Of a DNA stretch of 12,242 bases, positions 1 through 6,676 are shown in pieces. Below the pieces are notes generated by a model. It had not been told where the DNA came from and ran no database searches. It was given only the letters and a program-made list of their open reading frames with translations. Numbering within the stretch: position 1 is the stretch's first letter; every line of letters begins with the position of its first letter. The DNA is from JBBSUX01 sp038234045 (GTDB lineage: Bacteria > Pseudomonadota > Gammaproteobacteria > Burkholderiales > Burkholderiaceae_C): positions 1 through 12,242 of the forward strand of contig JBBSUX010000082.1 in assembly GCA_038234045.1 (NCBI GenBank), read 5' to 3'. The translations under genes were made by a program, and so were the position numbers.

Positions 1-1212
1 AATCTTTGCAATCGCGTTCCGGTGTACTTCGTCCGGACCATCCGCAAAGCGCAGGGTCCGAGCATTTGCATAGGCATGTGCGAGCGGAAAATCGTCTGAG
101 ACGCCGCCGCCGCCGTGTACCTGCATAGCCCAGTCGATGACCTGACAAGCCATGTTAGGTGCGACGACCTTGATCATGGCAATTTCGGCTTTAGCTGCCT
201 TGTTGCCAGCTACGTCCATCATCCACGCCGCCTTGAGGGTCAGCAGTCGTGCCATGTCGATCCGGCACCGGGCTTCGGCAATCCGCTCCTGGGTTACGGT
301 CTGCGCCGCAACAGTTTTTCCAAAGGCCACCCGGGAAGATGCTCGACGGCACATCAATTCAAGCGCACGTTCCGCCAAGCCAACCAGGCGCATGCAGTGG
401 TGGATGCGGCCTGGGCCAAGCCTGCCCTGCGCAATCTCGAAGCCCCGTCCTTCCCCGAGTAAAACATTGGACGCTGGGATGCGGACATTCTCGAAATGCA
501 TTTCGACATGCCCATGCGGCGCATCGTCGTAGCCGAACACCGTAAGCGGGCGCACGATTCGGATGCCCTTGGCGTCAGCGGGAACCAAAACCATACTCTG
601 CTGCGAGTGGCGTGGCGCATCCGGGTCGGTTTTACCCATCGTTATGAAAACCGAACAACGGGGATCTCCAGCTCCCGAGATCCACCATTTGTGTCCGTTA
701 ATCACATAATCATCACCGTCGCGCTCGATTCGGGTGGCAATATTGGTCGCATCGCTTGAGGCAACAGCTGGTTCAGTCATCGCGAACGCAGATCGGATCT
801 TTCCATCGAGCAGGGGCGCGAGCCAGCGCTCCTTGTGCTCGGCATTGCCATACCTTGCAATCGTTTCCATGTTGCCGGTGTCCGGCGCGGAGCAGTTGAA
901 CACCTCGGATGACCAAGGCACCCGCCCCATGATTTCGGCAAGCGGCGCGTATTCCTGGTTCGTCAGTCCGCCCCCGGTGTACCCGGAGGCCGCGGCGCTA
1001 TCGACCGGCAAAAACAAATTCCACAACTTGGCTTTTCGGGCGTGGACCTTGAGCTTTTCGACCACTTGCAGCGCGGTCCATCGTTTTCCCTGCGCGGTGT
1101 TTGCAGCAAGCTCTTCAGAGTAGGCGGATTCGTTTGGATAAATGTGCTCATCCATGAAGCGCAACAGGCGCGACTGAAGTTCGTGAGTCTTGGGGGAATA
1201 GTGAAAATCCAT
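1..1212 (-). CDS. Acyl-CoA dehydrogenase, ACAD10/11-like (3' end beyond window)
   Basis: Flavin-dependent acyl-CoA dehydrogenase. The frame is open from an ATG at 1212 to the window edge, 404 codons; family members are roughly 410-415 residues, so only about ten C-terminal residues seem missing. GGGAG lies 7 nt before the ATG. Visible are the FAD/substrate motif around AFAMTEPAVASSDAT (142-155), the middle beta-domain with HKWWISGAGDP (174-183), and the C-terminal helical domain ending ADGPDEVHRNAIAKI. By my alignment, Asp391 of ADGPDEVH replaces the usual catalytic Glu (YEGT in medium-chain enzymes), as in the ACAD10/ACAD11 group. The gene begins 23 bp after the phosphotransferase stop, so the two are probably co-translated. 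Proposed role (inference): act on 4-phosphoryloxyacyl-CoA made by that partner, giving an enoyl-CoA with loss of phosphate. Family call is very sure; substrate is not. Confidence 0.95.
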   Translation of the reverse strand, partial: MDFHYSPKTHELQSRLLRFMDEHIYPNESAYSEELAANTAQGKRWTALQVVEKLKVHARKAKLWNLFLPVDSAAASGYTGGGLTNQEYAPLAEIMGRVPWSSEVFNCSAPDTGNMETIARYGNAEHKERWLAPLLDGKIRSAFAMTEPAVASSDATNIATRIERDGDDYVINGHKWWISGAGDPRCSVFITMGKTDPDAPRHSQQSMVLVPADAKGIRIVRPLTVFGYDDAPHGHVEMHFENVRIPASNVLLGEGRGFEIAQGRLGPGRIHHCMRLVGLAERALELMCRRASSRVAFGKTVAAQTVTQERIAEARCRIDMARLLTLKAAWMMDVAGNKAAKAEIAMIKVVAPNMACQVIDWAMQVHGGGGVSDDFPLAHAYANARTLRFADGPDEVHRNAIAKI

Positions 1213-1235
1213 GGTGTCTCCCTGAGTGTGAATCG

Positions 1236-2321
1236 TCAGTGCTGTTGGGCTTTGGCCCACGCCATTTGCGCCAACGGACGGGCGCCGGATGCAGAGGATG
1301 CCGCCTGCGCGCTCGATGCTGTCCCCATCTCTACTCGCTTGGCGATCCCCTGGAGAATTGCGGCGAGTCGGAACAGGTTGTAGGCGAGGTAAAAATTCCA
1401 GTCTCTGGCCAGCAACTCGGGTGTGGCGATTCCGGTACGCTCGCAGTAGCGGGCGATGTAGGTGCGTTCATCAGGTATGCCGAGCGCAGAAAGGTCGAGG
1501 CCACCAATTCCACGAAATGCTCCTGGCGGAATGTGCCACGCCATGCAGTGATAGCTGAAGTCGGCGAACGGGTGGCCGAGTGTCGACAGCTCCCAGTCCA
1601 GCACCGCCAAAATTCTGGGCTCATCTGGATGAAAGATCACGTTGTCCAGTCGGTAGTCTCCATGCACGATGCTGCTATATGCGTCTGAAGTTGCACTCTC
1701 AGGCAAATGCGCGGGCAGCCATTCCATCAACGCATCCATTTCCGGGATCGGTTGAGTGACCGACGCAAGGTACTGCTTGCTCCAGCGAGCGATCTGTCGC
1801 TCAAAGTAGTTGCCCGGGCGACCGAAGTCCGAAAGACCACAACCGTTGAAATCGACCTTGTGGAGGGCGGAGATCACCCGATTAAGCTCGTCGTAGATCG
1901 CTCCACGCTCGGCCGGCACGAGTCCCGGAAGAGCCTGATTCCAGAGAATGCGACCTTCTACGAACTCCATGATGTAGAAGGCTCGTCCAATGACGCTTTC
2001 ATCGACGCATAGTGCGTGCATTTGCGCCACGGGAACCTGTGAGTCGCGAAGCGCGCCCATGACGCGAAATTCCCTTTCGATAGCATGCGCCGAGGGTAGT
2101 AGACGGGCCGAAGGTCCCGGTTTCGACCGCATGACATACGCCCGCCCGGGCGTCTGTAGCTTATAGGTGGGATTGGATTGCCCGCCTTTGAACATTTCCA
2201 CGGAAAGTGGGCCGGCGAAACCATCAACATTTGCCGCCATCCACTGGTCGAGCCTGGCCATATCGAACGAGTGGGCCGCACCGACTGCTTTGGTTCCAAG
2301 GTACTGATCGAAGTCATTCAT
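1236..2321 (-). CDS. APH-fold phosphotransferase, ACAD10/11 kinase-domain / LvaA-like
   Basis: A 361-residue kinase of the aminoglycoside phosphotransferase/choline kinase fold. Visible are the glycine-rich loop GGQSNPTY (47-54), a candidate ATP lysine in YVMRSKP (67), the catalytic loop HGDYRLDN (220-227) and the metal-binding DWELSTLGHP (242-251). The HGD-x-R-x-DN to DWELSTLGHP stretch is the pattern of the N-terminal domain of human ACAD10/ACAD11 and of LvaA, which phosphorylates the 4-hydroxyl of 4-hydroxyvaleryl-CoA; it is not that of antibiotic-resistance kinases. An acyl-CoA dehydrogenase follows directly, supporting a role in 4-hydroxyacyl-CoA breakdown (inference). No small LvaB-like partner is visible. 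The ATG at 2321 has GAGG about 10 nt upstream and lies 36 bp after the Crp-type gene. The C-terminal 30 residues are Ala/Ser-rich and probably disordered. Confidence 0.93.
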   Translation of the reverse strand: MNDFDQYLGTKAVGAAHSFDMARLDQWMAANVDGFAGPLSVEMFKGGQSNPTYKLQTPGRAYVMRSKPGPSARLLPSAHAIEREFRVMGALRDSQVPVAQMHALCVDESVIGRAFYIMEFVEGRILWNQALPGLVPAERGAIYDELNRVISALHKVDFNGCGLSDFGRPGNYFERQIARWSKQYLASVTQPIPEMDALMEWLPAHLPESATSDAYSSIVHGDYRLDNVIFHPDEPRILAVLDWELSTLGHPFADFSYHCMAWHIPPGAFRGIGGLDLSALGIPDERTYIARYCERTGIATPELLARDWNFYLAYNLFRLAAILQGIAKRVEMGTASSAQAASSASGARPLAQMAWAKAQQH

Positions 2322-2357
2322 GGATTTAGCCTCACCACTCCCGCATCCACGCGAAAT

Positions 2358-3077
2358 TCACAATTCGGCTTCAGCAATGCGCTGCAATGCAGATCTGTTT
2401 CTGACCACGAGGCCGCCGGCCTCGATTCGAATGACGTTTTCTCGCTCCATCGCTTTGAGCTCCTGATTGACGCGCTGGCGCGAAGCTCCGAGAAGTTGTG
2501 CGAGCTCCTCTTGTGCCAGATGCAGACTGATGCGGATGTCTTCTGATTCAGAAAGGGTGGGGATGCCATAGCTTCGAACCAGATGGGCGAGCTGTTTCGC
2601 AAGTCGAGCACGCAACGGCAATGTGTTGAGGTCTTCCACCAGCCCGAAGAGTGTGCGGATACGCCGCGCGTGCAGCCTGAGTAGTGCTTCGTACAGTTCG
2701 ACATGCTGAGCGAGGATTTTTCGGAAATCTGCGCGGGCCACGCAAAGAATGGTCGTCTCTCCGTGAGCATAGGCATCATGGGTTCTGCGTTCGCCATCGA
2801 AAAAAGCGACATCACCAAACCATATTCCGGGTTCGACATAAGTCAGCGTGATGAGCTTTCCGGAAATGGAAGTCGAGCTCACACGCACGGCGCCGCGTGC
2901 ACACGCTATCCAGTCCTCCGGCGAGTCGCCGCGAGCGGCGATAAGTTCGCCATCCTTGTACCGTCTGACAAATGCGCATCGAAGAATGTCGTGGCGGAGC
3001 GATGGGGAGAGTGAGTTGAACCAGCGACCACCGTTGATCGCCTCGCGTTCGTCGATGGTAAGAATGGGGTCGTCCAT
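2358..3077 (-). CDS. Crp/Fnr-family transcriptional regulator
   Basis: A 239-residue cytoplasmic regulator. The N-terminal half is a cyclic-nucleotide-binding-type beta-roll, with PGIWFGDVAFFDGERRTHDA in the position of the phosphate-binding cassette. A long dimerisation helix follows, then a C-terminal winged helix (LAQEELAQLLGASRQRVNQEL) where SRQRVNQEL would be the recognition helix. There is no N-terminal cysteine cluster, so it is not a classical oxygen-sensing Fnr, and its ligand cannot be told from sequence. I chose the ATG at 3077; the frame stays open to a GTG at 3161, but the extra 28 residues do not look like the family. The gene sits inside the catabolic run, between the crotonase and phosphotransferase genes, so it probably controls this cluster (inference). 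Confidence 0.88.
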   Translation of the reverse strand: MDDPILTIDEREAINGGRWFNSLSPSLRHDILRCAFVRRYKDGELIAARGDSPEDWIACARGAVRVSSTSISGKLITLTYVEPGIWFGDVAFFDGERRTHDAYAHGETTILCVARADFRKILAQHVELYEALLRLHARRIRTLFGLVEDLNTLPLRARLAKQLAHLVRSYGIPTLSESEDIRISLHLAQEELAQLLGASRQRVNQELKAMERENVIRIEAGGLVVRNRSALQRIAEAEL

Positions 3078-3141
3078 GTTCTGTCTTGCAAGTGACTTGA
3101 TCTGCGAGCATTGTCGCGTCTGGGACCAGGTTAGGCAGTCA

Positions 3142-3156
3142 CCCCTGTCGCAGGGG
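3142..3156. promoter_or_regulatory. Inverted repeat upstream of the Crp/Fnr gene
   Basis: CCCCTG-TCG-CAGGGG is a perfect 6-bp inverted repeat with a 3-nt centre, 65 bp before the chosen regulator start and 35 bp after the crotonase stop. No T-run follows on either strand, so it is a poor intrinsic terminator. It may be an operator or chance; assignment is weak. Confidence 0.25.
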
Positions 3157-3172
3157 ATCACGAACTTCTGGG

Positions 3173-3188
3173 TGTGATGTGCCTCAGG
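3173..3188. promoter_or_regulatory. Possible Crp-type binding site (8 of 10 conserved positions)
   Basis: TGTGA-TGTGCC-TCAGG matches the TGTGA-N6-TCACA Crp consensus at all five bases of the left arm and three of the right. It lies between the crotonase stop and the Crp/Fnr gene, where autoregulation would act. The regulator here need not share the Crp consensus, so this is only a candidate. Confidence 0.2.
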
Positions 3189-3190
3189 GG

Positions 3191-3970
3191 CTACTTGAAC
3201 ACTGGCGTTTGCTTGTCTCGAAACGCTGCGATGCCGATCCCGGCGTTCGCGTGATAAAGGTTACGGACAAAATGATCGCGCTCGTTCACAAGCTGGTCGG
3301 AGAGAGTCGAGCGTGCACCGGCCCCCAGGAGCTCCTTGAGACTGGTGATGACATTGGGGGCCATTGCGTTCAAACGGATGGCCATCTCAAGAGCCGCCGA
3401 GCGTGCCTGCCCCGCCGCAACGACCTCATTGACCAGCCCCAACTCCAGCAGGCGTTCGACAGGAATGCGATCCCCCAACATCAGCCATTCGGCCGCAAGG
3501 GCGCGTGGTACCGAGCGAGCCAGTTGCCATGAGGCCCCGCCATCGGGCGAAAGTCCGACCAAGCCATAGGACATTCGGAAGACGGCGTTTTGTGCCGCCA
3601 CGATGAGGTCGCACGCCAAAGCAAGTGAAAAGCCCGCGCCAGCTGCCGCGCCCTCGACCGCTGCAATCACGGGTTTCGGGAAAACAGCAAGCTCCTCAAT
3701 CCACAGATGCAGGCCATCGATACTGGCCGCCTGGATCTCGGGTGAAATGTTTCGATTGCGCTGAAGACGGTCCAGGTCTCCACCTGCGCTGAATGCCGAG
3801 CCTTCCCCGGCAATCACCACCGATCGAATCTCCGGGTTGTCCGACGCGGCGTTGAGCGCCTCGACACCTGCAGCGTAGACAGCCGGGCCGAGCATGTTCC
3901 TGCCAGTCTCATCGCAGAGCGTGAGAATCATGGTTTGGCCAACCGTTTCACTTCTGATTTGCGCGCTCAT
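3191..3970 (-). CDS. Enoyl-CoA hydratase/isomerase (crotonase) family protein, probably isomerase-like
   Basis: A 259-residue crotonase-fold protein. The oxyanion-hole segments AFSAGGDL (59-66) and EGAAAGAG (106-113) are intact. Both glutamates of classical hydratases are absent: the GGGCE position is Ser115 and the FGQPE position is Tyr135. Instead LSPDGGASW (140-148) offers Asp143, the arrangement seen in PaaG-type and other enoyl-CoA isomerases. It is therefore more likely a double-bond isomerase or another crotonase activity than a plain hydratase (inference). The ATG at 3970 follows the 3-hydroxyacyl-CoA dehydrogenase stop by 54 bp on the same strand, consistent with shared transcription. 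The stop is TAG. The ribosome-binding site is weak. Confidence 0.92.
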   Translation of the reverse strand: MSAQIRSETVGQTMILTLCDETGRNMLGPAVYAAGVEALNAASDNPEIRSVVIAGEGSAFSAGGDLDRLQRNRNISPEIQAASIDGLHLWIEELAVFPKPVIAAVEGAAAGAGFSLALACDLIVAAQNAVFRMSYGLVGLSPDGGASWQLARSVPRALAAEWLMLGDRIPVERLLELGLVNEVVAAGQARSAALEMAIRLNAMAPNVITSLKELLGAGARSTLSDQLVNERDHFVRNLYHANAGIGIAAFRDKQTPVFK

Positions 3971-4024
3971 TTCAAGAATCCGGATGAAATTTGAAGCGGC
4001 CGGCGAGGCTAAAAGCTCGGGCGT

Positions 4025-5545
4025 TCATAGCTCGCGATGGAGCAAGCTCAGCCCCAGTGCGGCCCGGCGCCGTAACCATGGACTGGGTCGATATCGAGGG
4101 TCCCCGTGAACCGTTTGCTGATTGAAAAGTACCTCGAGGATGTTTGCCGCACCGACAGCGTCGCCGAGCGCGAGCGGGCCGCGCGGATAACCAAGTCCAA
4201 GCTGCACGGCGGTGTCCAGATCCTCCGGAGTGCAAATGCGTTGCTGACAGATATCTGAGGCGATATTGACAATCATGGCCAGCACGCGCTGCGTCACAAA
4301 ACCAGCACTGTCGCGAACTACATCGACCGGTTTGTCGTCGCTCGTGAAGAGGCGATAGGCGGCATCGCGTGCGGGAGCACTTGTGCCCGGGTTGGTGGCG
4401 AGCACTCGGCGCTTCGTTGCCGCGTCGTCGAGCAGCATGTCGATACCGACGGTCCGAGCGCCATCGAGCTGCTCGACTGCAACGATGGTGGAGACGTCGA
4501 ACCCAAGCGGCGCGACGAGGATAAGCGCAGTGGAGGAGGGCATCTGACTCGTCTCCAGTTTTGCTCCAAGACGATGTACCAATGCGAGCAGATCGGCACG
4601 CCGCGCTGCCCGTGGAGACACCCAGACTGAATCCGGCATTGGTCCAGTAGCCGGCAGTTTCGGAGGAGGCTGCTCCTGTTTGCCCGACGGGTACCGGTAA
4701 AACCCTTCGCCGCTTTTGCGTCCGAGCATTCCACCTGCAAGGCGTTGGGCCGTGATCACGCTGGGGCGGTACCGAGGTTCCTCGTAGTACTGGTGATAGA
4801 TCGACTCCATCACGGGGTGGGACACATCGAGTCCGGTTAAATCAAATAACTCGAATGGGCCAAGTCGGAAACCTGCTTGATCCCGCAAGATTCGATCAAC
4901 AGTCGCGAAATCGGCCACGTTTTCGCCAACGATGCGGAGTGCTTCGGTTCCAAATGCTCGTCCCGCGTGGTTGACAATGAATCCGGGCGAATCCGTGGCG
5001 CGCACAGGCGTGTGGCCGAGGGTCATCACATAGACGCCCAGCCTTTCACACACTTCCATCGAAGTTTTCAGCCCTGCGATCACTTCGACGACGCGCATGA
5101 GCGGTGCAGGGTTGAAAAAATGCAGGCCAGCGATGCGTTCGCAATGCAGTTGTCCTGCTGCAATCGCTGTAATTGAGAGCGATGAGGTGTTGCTTGCCAA
5201 CACAGCCGTGGGTGCAACAATTGCGGTCAAAGACTGGAACAGCAGGCGCTTGACTTCAAGCGACTCAACGATCGCTTCAATCACCAGGTCGCAGTCCGCA
5301 AGGTCTCCTAATGAGTGGGCGGGGTGGAGAAGTTTTTCCCACTTCTCACGTTGGGTTTGTTCGATTCTTCCTTTTTCTTCAAGGCGTTTCCATTGACTCA
5401 CTATCGAAGCCATTGCGGTCTTGGCAGCCACAGGATCTGCATCAAAAAGTCTGACGCTGCTTCCGGCTTGCGCCGCCAGTTGCGCTATACCGCGCCCCAT
5501 TGCGCCACATCCGATGACGGCCACGCTGGTGAAGATTGGCTTCAT
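4025..5545 (-). CDS. 3-hydroxyacyl-CoA dehydrogenase with tandem C-terminal domains (PaaH/PaaC-like)
   Basis: A 506-residue NAD-dependent dehydrogenase oxidising 3-hydroxyacyl-CoA to 3-ketoacyl-CoA. The Rossmann motif GCGAMG is at 12-17, with acidic Asp35 after the second strand. SNTSSLSIT (118-126) and LHFFNPAPLMRVVEV (141-155) carry the catalytic His142/Glu154 pair. The first C-terminal domain begins at DSPGFIVNH (185-193), and a second copy at DSAGFVTQR (412-420) runs to about 500. This layout and length resemble PaaH/PaaC of phenylacetate degradation and long PHB-type dehydrogenases rather than the roughly 285-residue Hbd. No other paa gene is present, so phenylacetate is not implied. The ATG at 5545 has a strong GAGGAAG (5556-5562) 10 nt upstream, and it overlaps the stop of a 20-codon ORF. 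Confidence 0.95.
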   Translation of the reverse strand: MKPIFTSVAVIGCGAMGRGIAQLAAQAGSSVRLFDADPVAAKTAMASIVSQWKRLEEKGRIEQTQREKWEKLLHPAHSLGDLADCDLVIEAIVESLEVKRLLFQSLTAIVAPTAVLASNTSSLSITAIAAGQLHCERIAGLHFFNPAPLMRVVEVIAGLKTSMEVCERLGVYVMTLGHTPVRATDSPGFIVNHAGRAFGTEALRIVGENVADFATVDRILRDQAGFRLGPFELFDLTGLDVSHPVMESIYHQYYEEPRYRPSVITAQRLAGGMLGRKSGEGFYRYPSGKQEQPPPKLPATGPMPDSVWVSPRAARRADLLALVHRLGAKLETSQMPSSTALILVAPLGFDVSTIVAVEQLDGARTVGIDMLLDDAATKRRVLATNPGTSAPARDAAYRLFTSDDKPVDVVRDSAGFVTQRVLAMIVNIASDICQQRICTPEDLDTAVQLGLGYPRGPLALGDAVGAANILEVLFNQQTVHGDPRYRPSPWLRRRAALGLSLLHREL

Positions 5546-5604
5546 AGGGATTTCACTTCCTCGGCAATGCCTATCCCGCGAACGCGGATGATTTCGATGT
5601 TCAT
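5542..5604 (-). CDS. Candidate 20-codon bridging ORF
   Basis: The sequence encodes MNIEIIRVRGIGIAEEVKSL and stop. Its ATG (5604-5602) overlaps the TGA of the D-2-hydroxyacid dehydrogenase as ATGA, and its own TGA (5544-5542) overlaps the ATG of the 3-hydroxyacyl-CoA dehydrogenase as ATGA. A GGGGG stretch lies about 8 nt before its start, and the GAGGAAG site of the downstream gene is inside it. It exactly fills the gap, so it could be a relay for coupled translation, a real micropeptide, the remnant of a deleted gene, or chance. ATA and CTA codons are atypical for the neighbourhood. No known peptide is recognised. Confidence 0.4.
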   Translation of the reverse strand: MNIEIIRVRGIGIAEEVKSL

Positions 5605-6608
5605 CGCCGCACCCCCAGTGCGGCCGGATTCACGAGATTGGTCGGGTGACCTTCGACAAAGTTGACGATATTGTCGAAAGCCGAACCGAAGTACTGCTCA
5701 TAGCTGCTTTGTTCGACATAGCCGATATGCGGCGTACAAATGCAGTTTTCCAGACGCAGCAAAGCATGGCCCTGAAGCGGGGGCTCCGTCTCGAAGACGT
5801 CGACAGCGGCCATCCCGGGTCGGCCTTTGTTAAGCGCTGCGACGAGAGCGTCCGATTCGACAAGCTCGGCACGCGAAGTGTTGACGAACAGGGCCGCTGG
5901 TTTCATGCGCGATAGGTCGTTGAGTGAAACTACGCCACGCGTGGAATCGTTCAAGCGTAGATGGAGCGACACCACATCACATTGCTCAAAAAATTCTTCC
6001 CGACTTGCAGCGGCAACATGCCCTTCGGCGATCGCCCGTTGCCTGGATGATTCGCTGCCCCAAATGCACACCTGCATCCCGAACGCACGACCGTAGCCTG
6101 CAACCAGTTGACCAATCCGGCCATATCCCCATATTCCCAATGTTTTGCCGAGCAACACGCTGCCCAAGCCAAAGTTGGCTGGCATCGATGCGGCGCGCAG
6201 GCCTGCCTGTTGCCACGCGCCATGCTTGAGGTTGGAAATGTATTGAGGCAGTCTGCGCATTGCCGCCATGACGAGGGCCCAGGTCAACTCTGCTGGCGCA
6301 AAAGCCGACCCAGTTCCCTCTGCCACGGCGATGCCCCGCTCGGTGCAGGCGGGAACGTCGATGTGGGCGCCAACCTTGCCGGTTTGGGAAATCATCTTCA
6401 GGCGCGGCAGCTTTTCAACCAGAGCCCTGCTGATATGCGTGCGCTCCCGTATGAGAACGATGATATCGGCGTCTTTCAGTCTGATGGAGAGCTGGCCCAC
6501 ACCTTTGACAGTATTGGTGTAGACCTTTGCTGGGAAGGAGTCCAATTTTGCGGCGCACTGAAGCTTGCGCACCGCATCCTGATAGTCGTCGAGAATCACG
6601 ATGTTCAT
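5601..6608 (-). CDS. D-2-hydroxyacid dehydrogenase family protein
   Basis: A 335-residue NAD(P)-dependent oxidoreductase interconverting 2-keto and D-2-hydroxy acids. Visible are the Rossmann motif GIWGYGRIGQ (158-167) and the catalytic triad of the family: Arg246 in NTSRAELVE, Glu275 in FETEPP and His294 in CTPHIGYVE. It belongs to the group starting MNIVILDDYQD, common in Burkholderiales, whose substrates are poorly defined; glyoxylate or hydroxypyruvate reduction is possible. I chose the ATG at 6608 because family members begin there; an in-frame ATG at 6623 adds only MHNGE. Neither has a good ribosome-binding site. The 6608 start overlaps in ATGA fashion the end of the frame continuing past the preceding gene's stop, so coupling is plausible. 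Substrate is unknown from sequence. Confidence 0.92.
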   Translation of the reverse strand: MNIVILDDYQDAVRKLQCAAKLDSFPAKVYTNTVKGVGQLSIRLKDADIIVLIRERTHISRALVEKLPRLKMISQTGKVGAHIDVPACTERGIAVAEGTGSAFAPAELTWALVMAAMRRLPQYISNLKHGAWQQAGLRAASMPANFGLGSVLLGKTLGIWGYGRIGQLVAGYGRAFGMQVCIWGSESSRQRAIAEGHVAAASREEFFEQCDVVSLHLRLNDSTRGVVSLNDLSRMKPAALFVNTSRAELVESDALVAALNKGRPGMAAVDVFETEPPLQGHALLRLENCICTPHIGYVEQSSYEQYFGSAFDNIVNFVEGHPTNLVNPAALGVRR

Positions 6609-6676
6609 CTCGCCATTGTGCATCGGCGAAACTGTGCAACCAGCGATGCGAGCTGAAGGTTATCCAGCGCTTTTGC

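Noticed and set aside
1236..2321. Antibiotic-resistance aminoglycoside kinase
   Set aside because: The HGDYRLDN and DWELSTLGHP pattern and the adjacent acyl-CoA dehydrogenase fit the ACAD10/11-LvaA group rather than resistance enzymes.
2318..2839. Minus-strand ORF of 173 codons overlapping the Crp/Fnr gene, ending with ATGA on the phosphotransferase start
   Set aside because: It is a shadow of the Crp/Fnr frame. It shows that ATGA coincidences occur by chance here, a caution for the bridging-ORF findings.
3078..3161. Extension of the Crp/Fnr regulator to a GTG at 3161
   Set aside because: The 28 extra residues run through the palindrome region and do not resemble the start of the family.
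3191..5545. Part of a phenylacetate (paa) cluster, because of PaaG/PaaH-like proteins
   Set aside because: No ring epoxidase, PaaK, PaaZ or other paa gene is in the window; similarity is at family level only.
6108..6656. Plus-strand ORF of 182 codons opposite the D-2-hydroxyacid dehydrogenase
   Set aside because: It is antisense to a gene with complete catalytic motifs; its composition is typical of a shadow frame.
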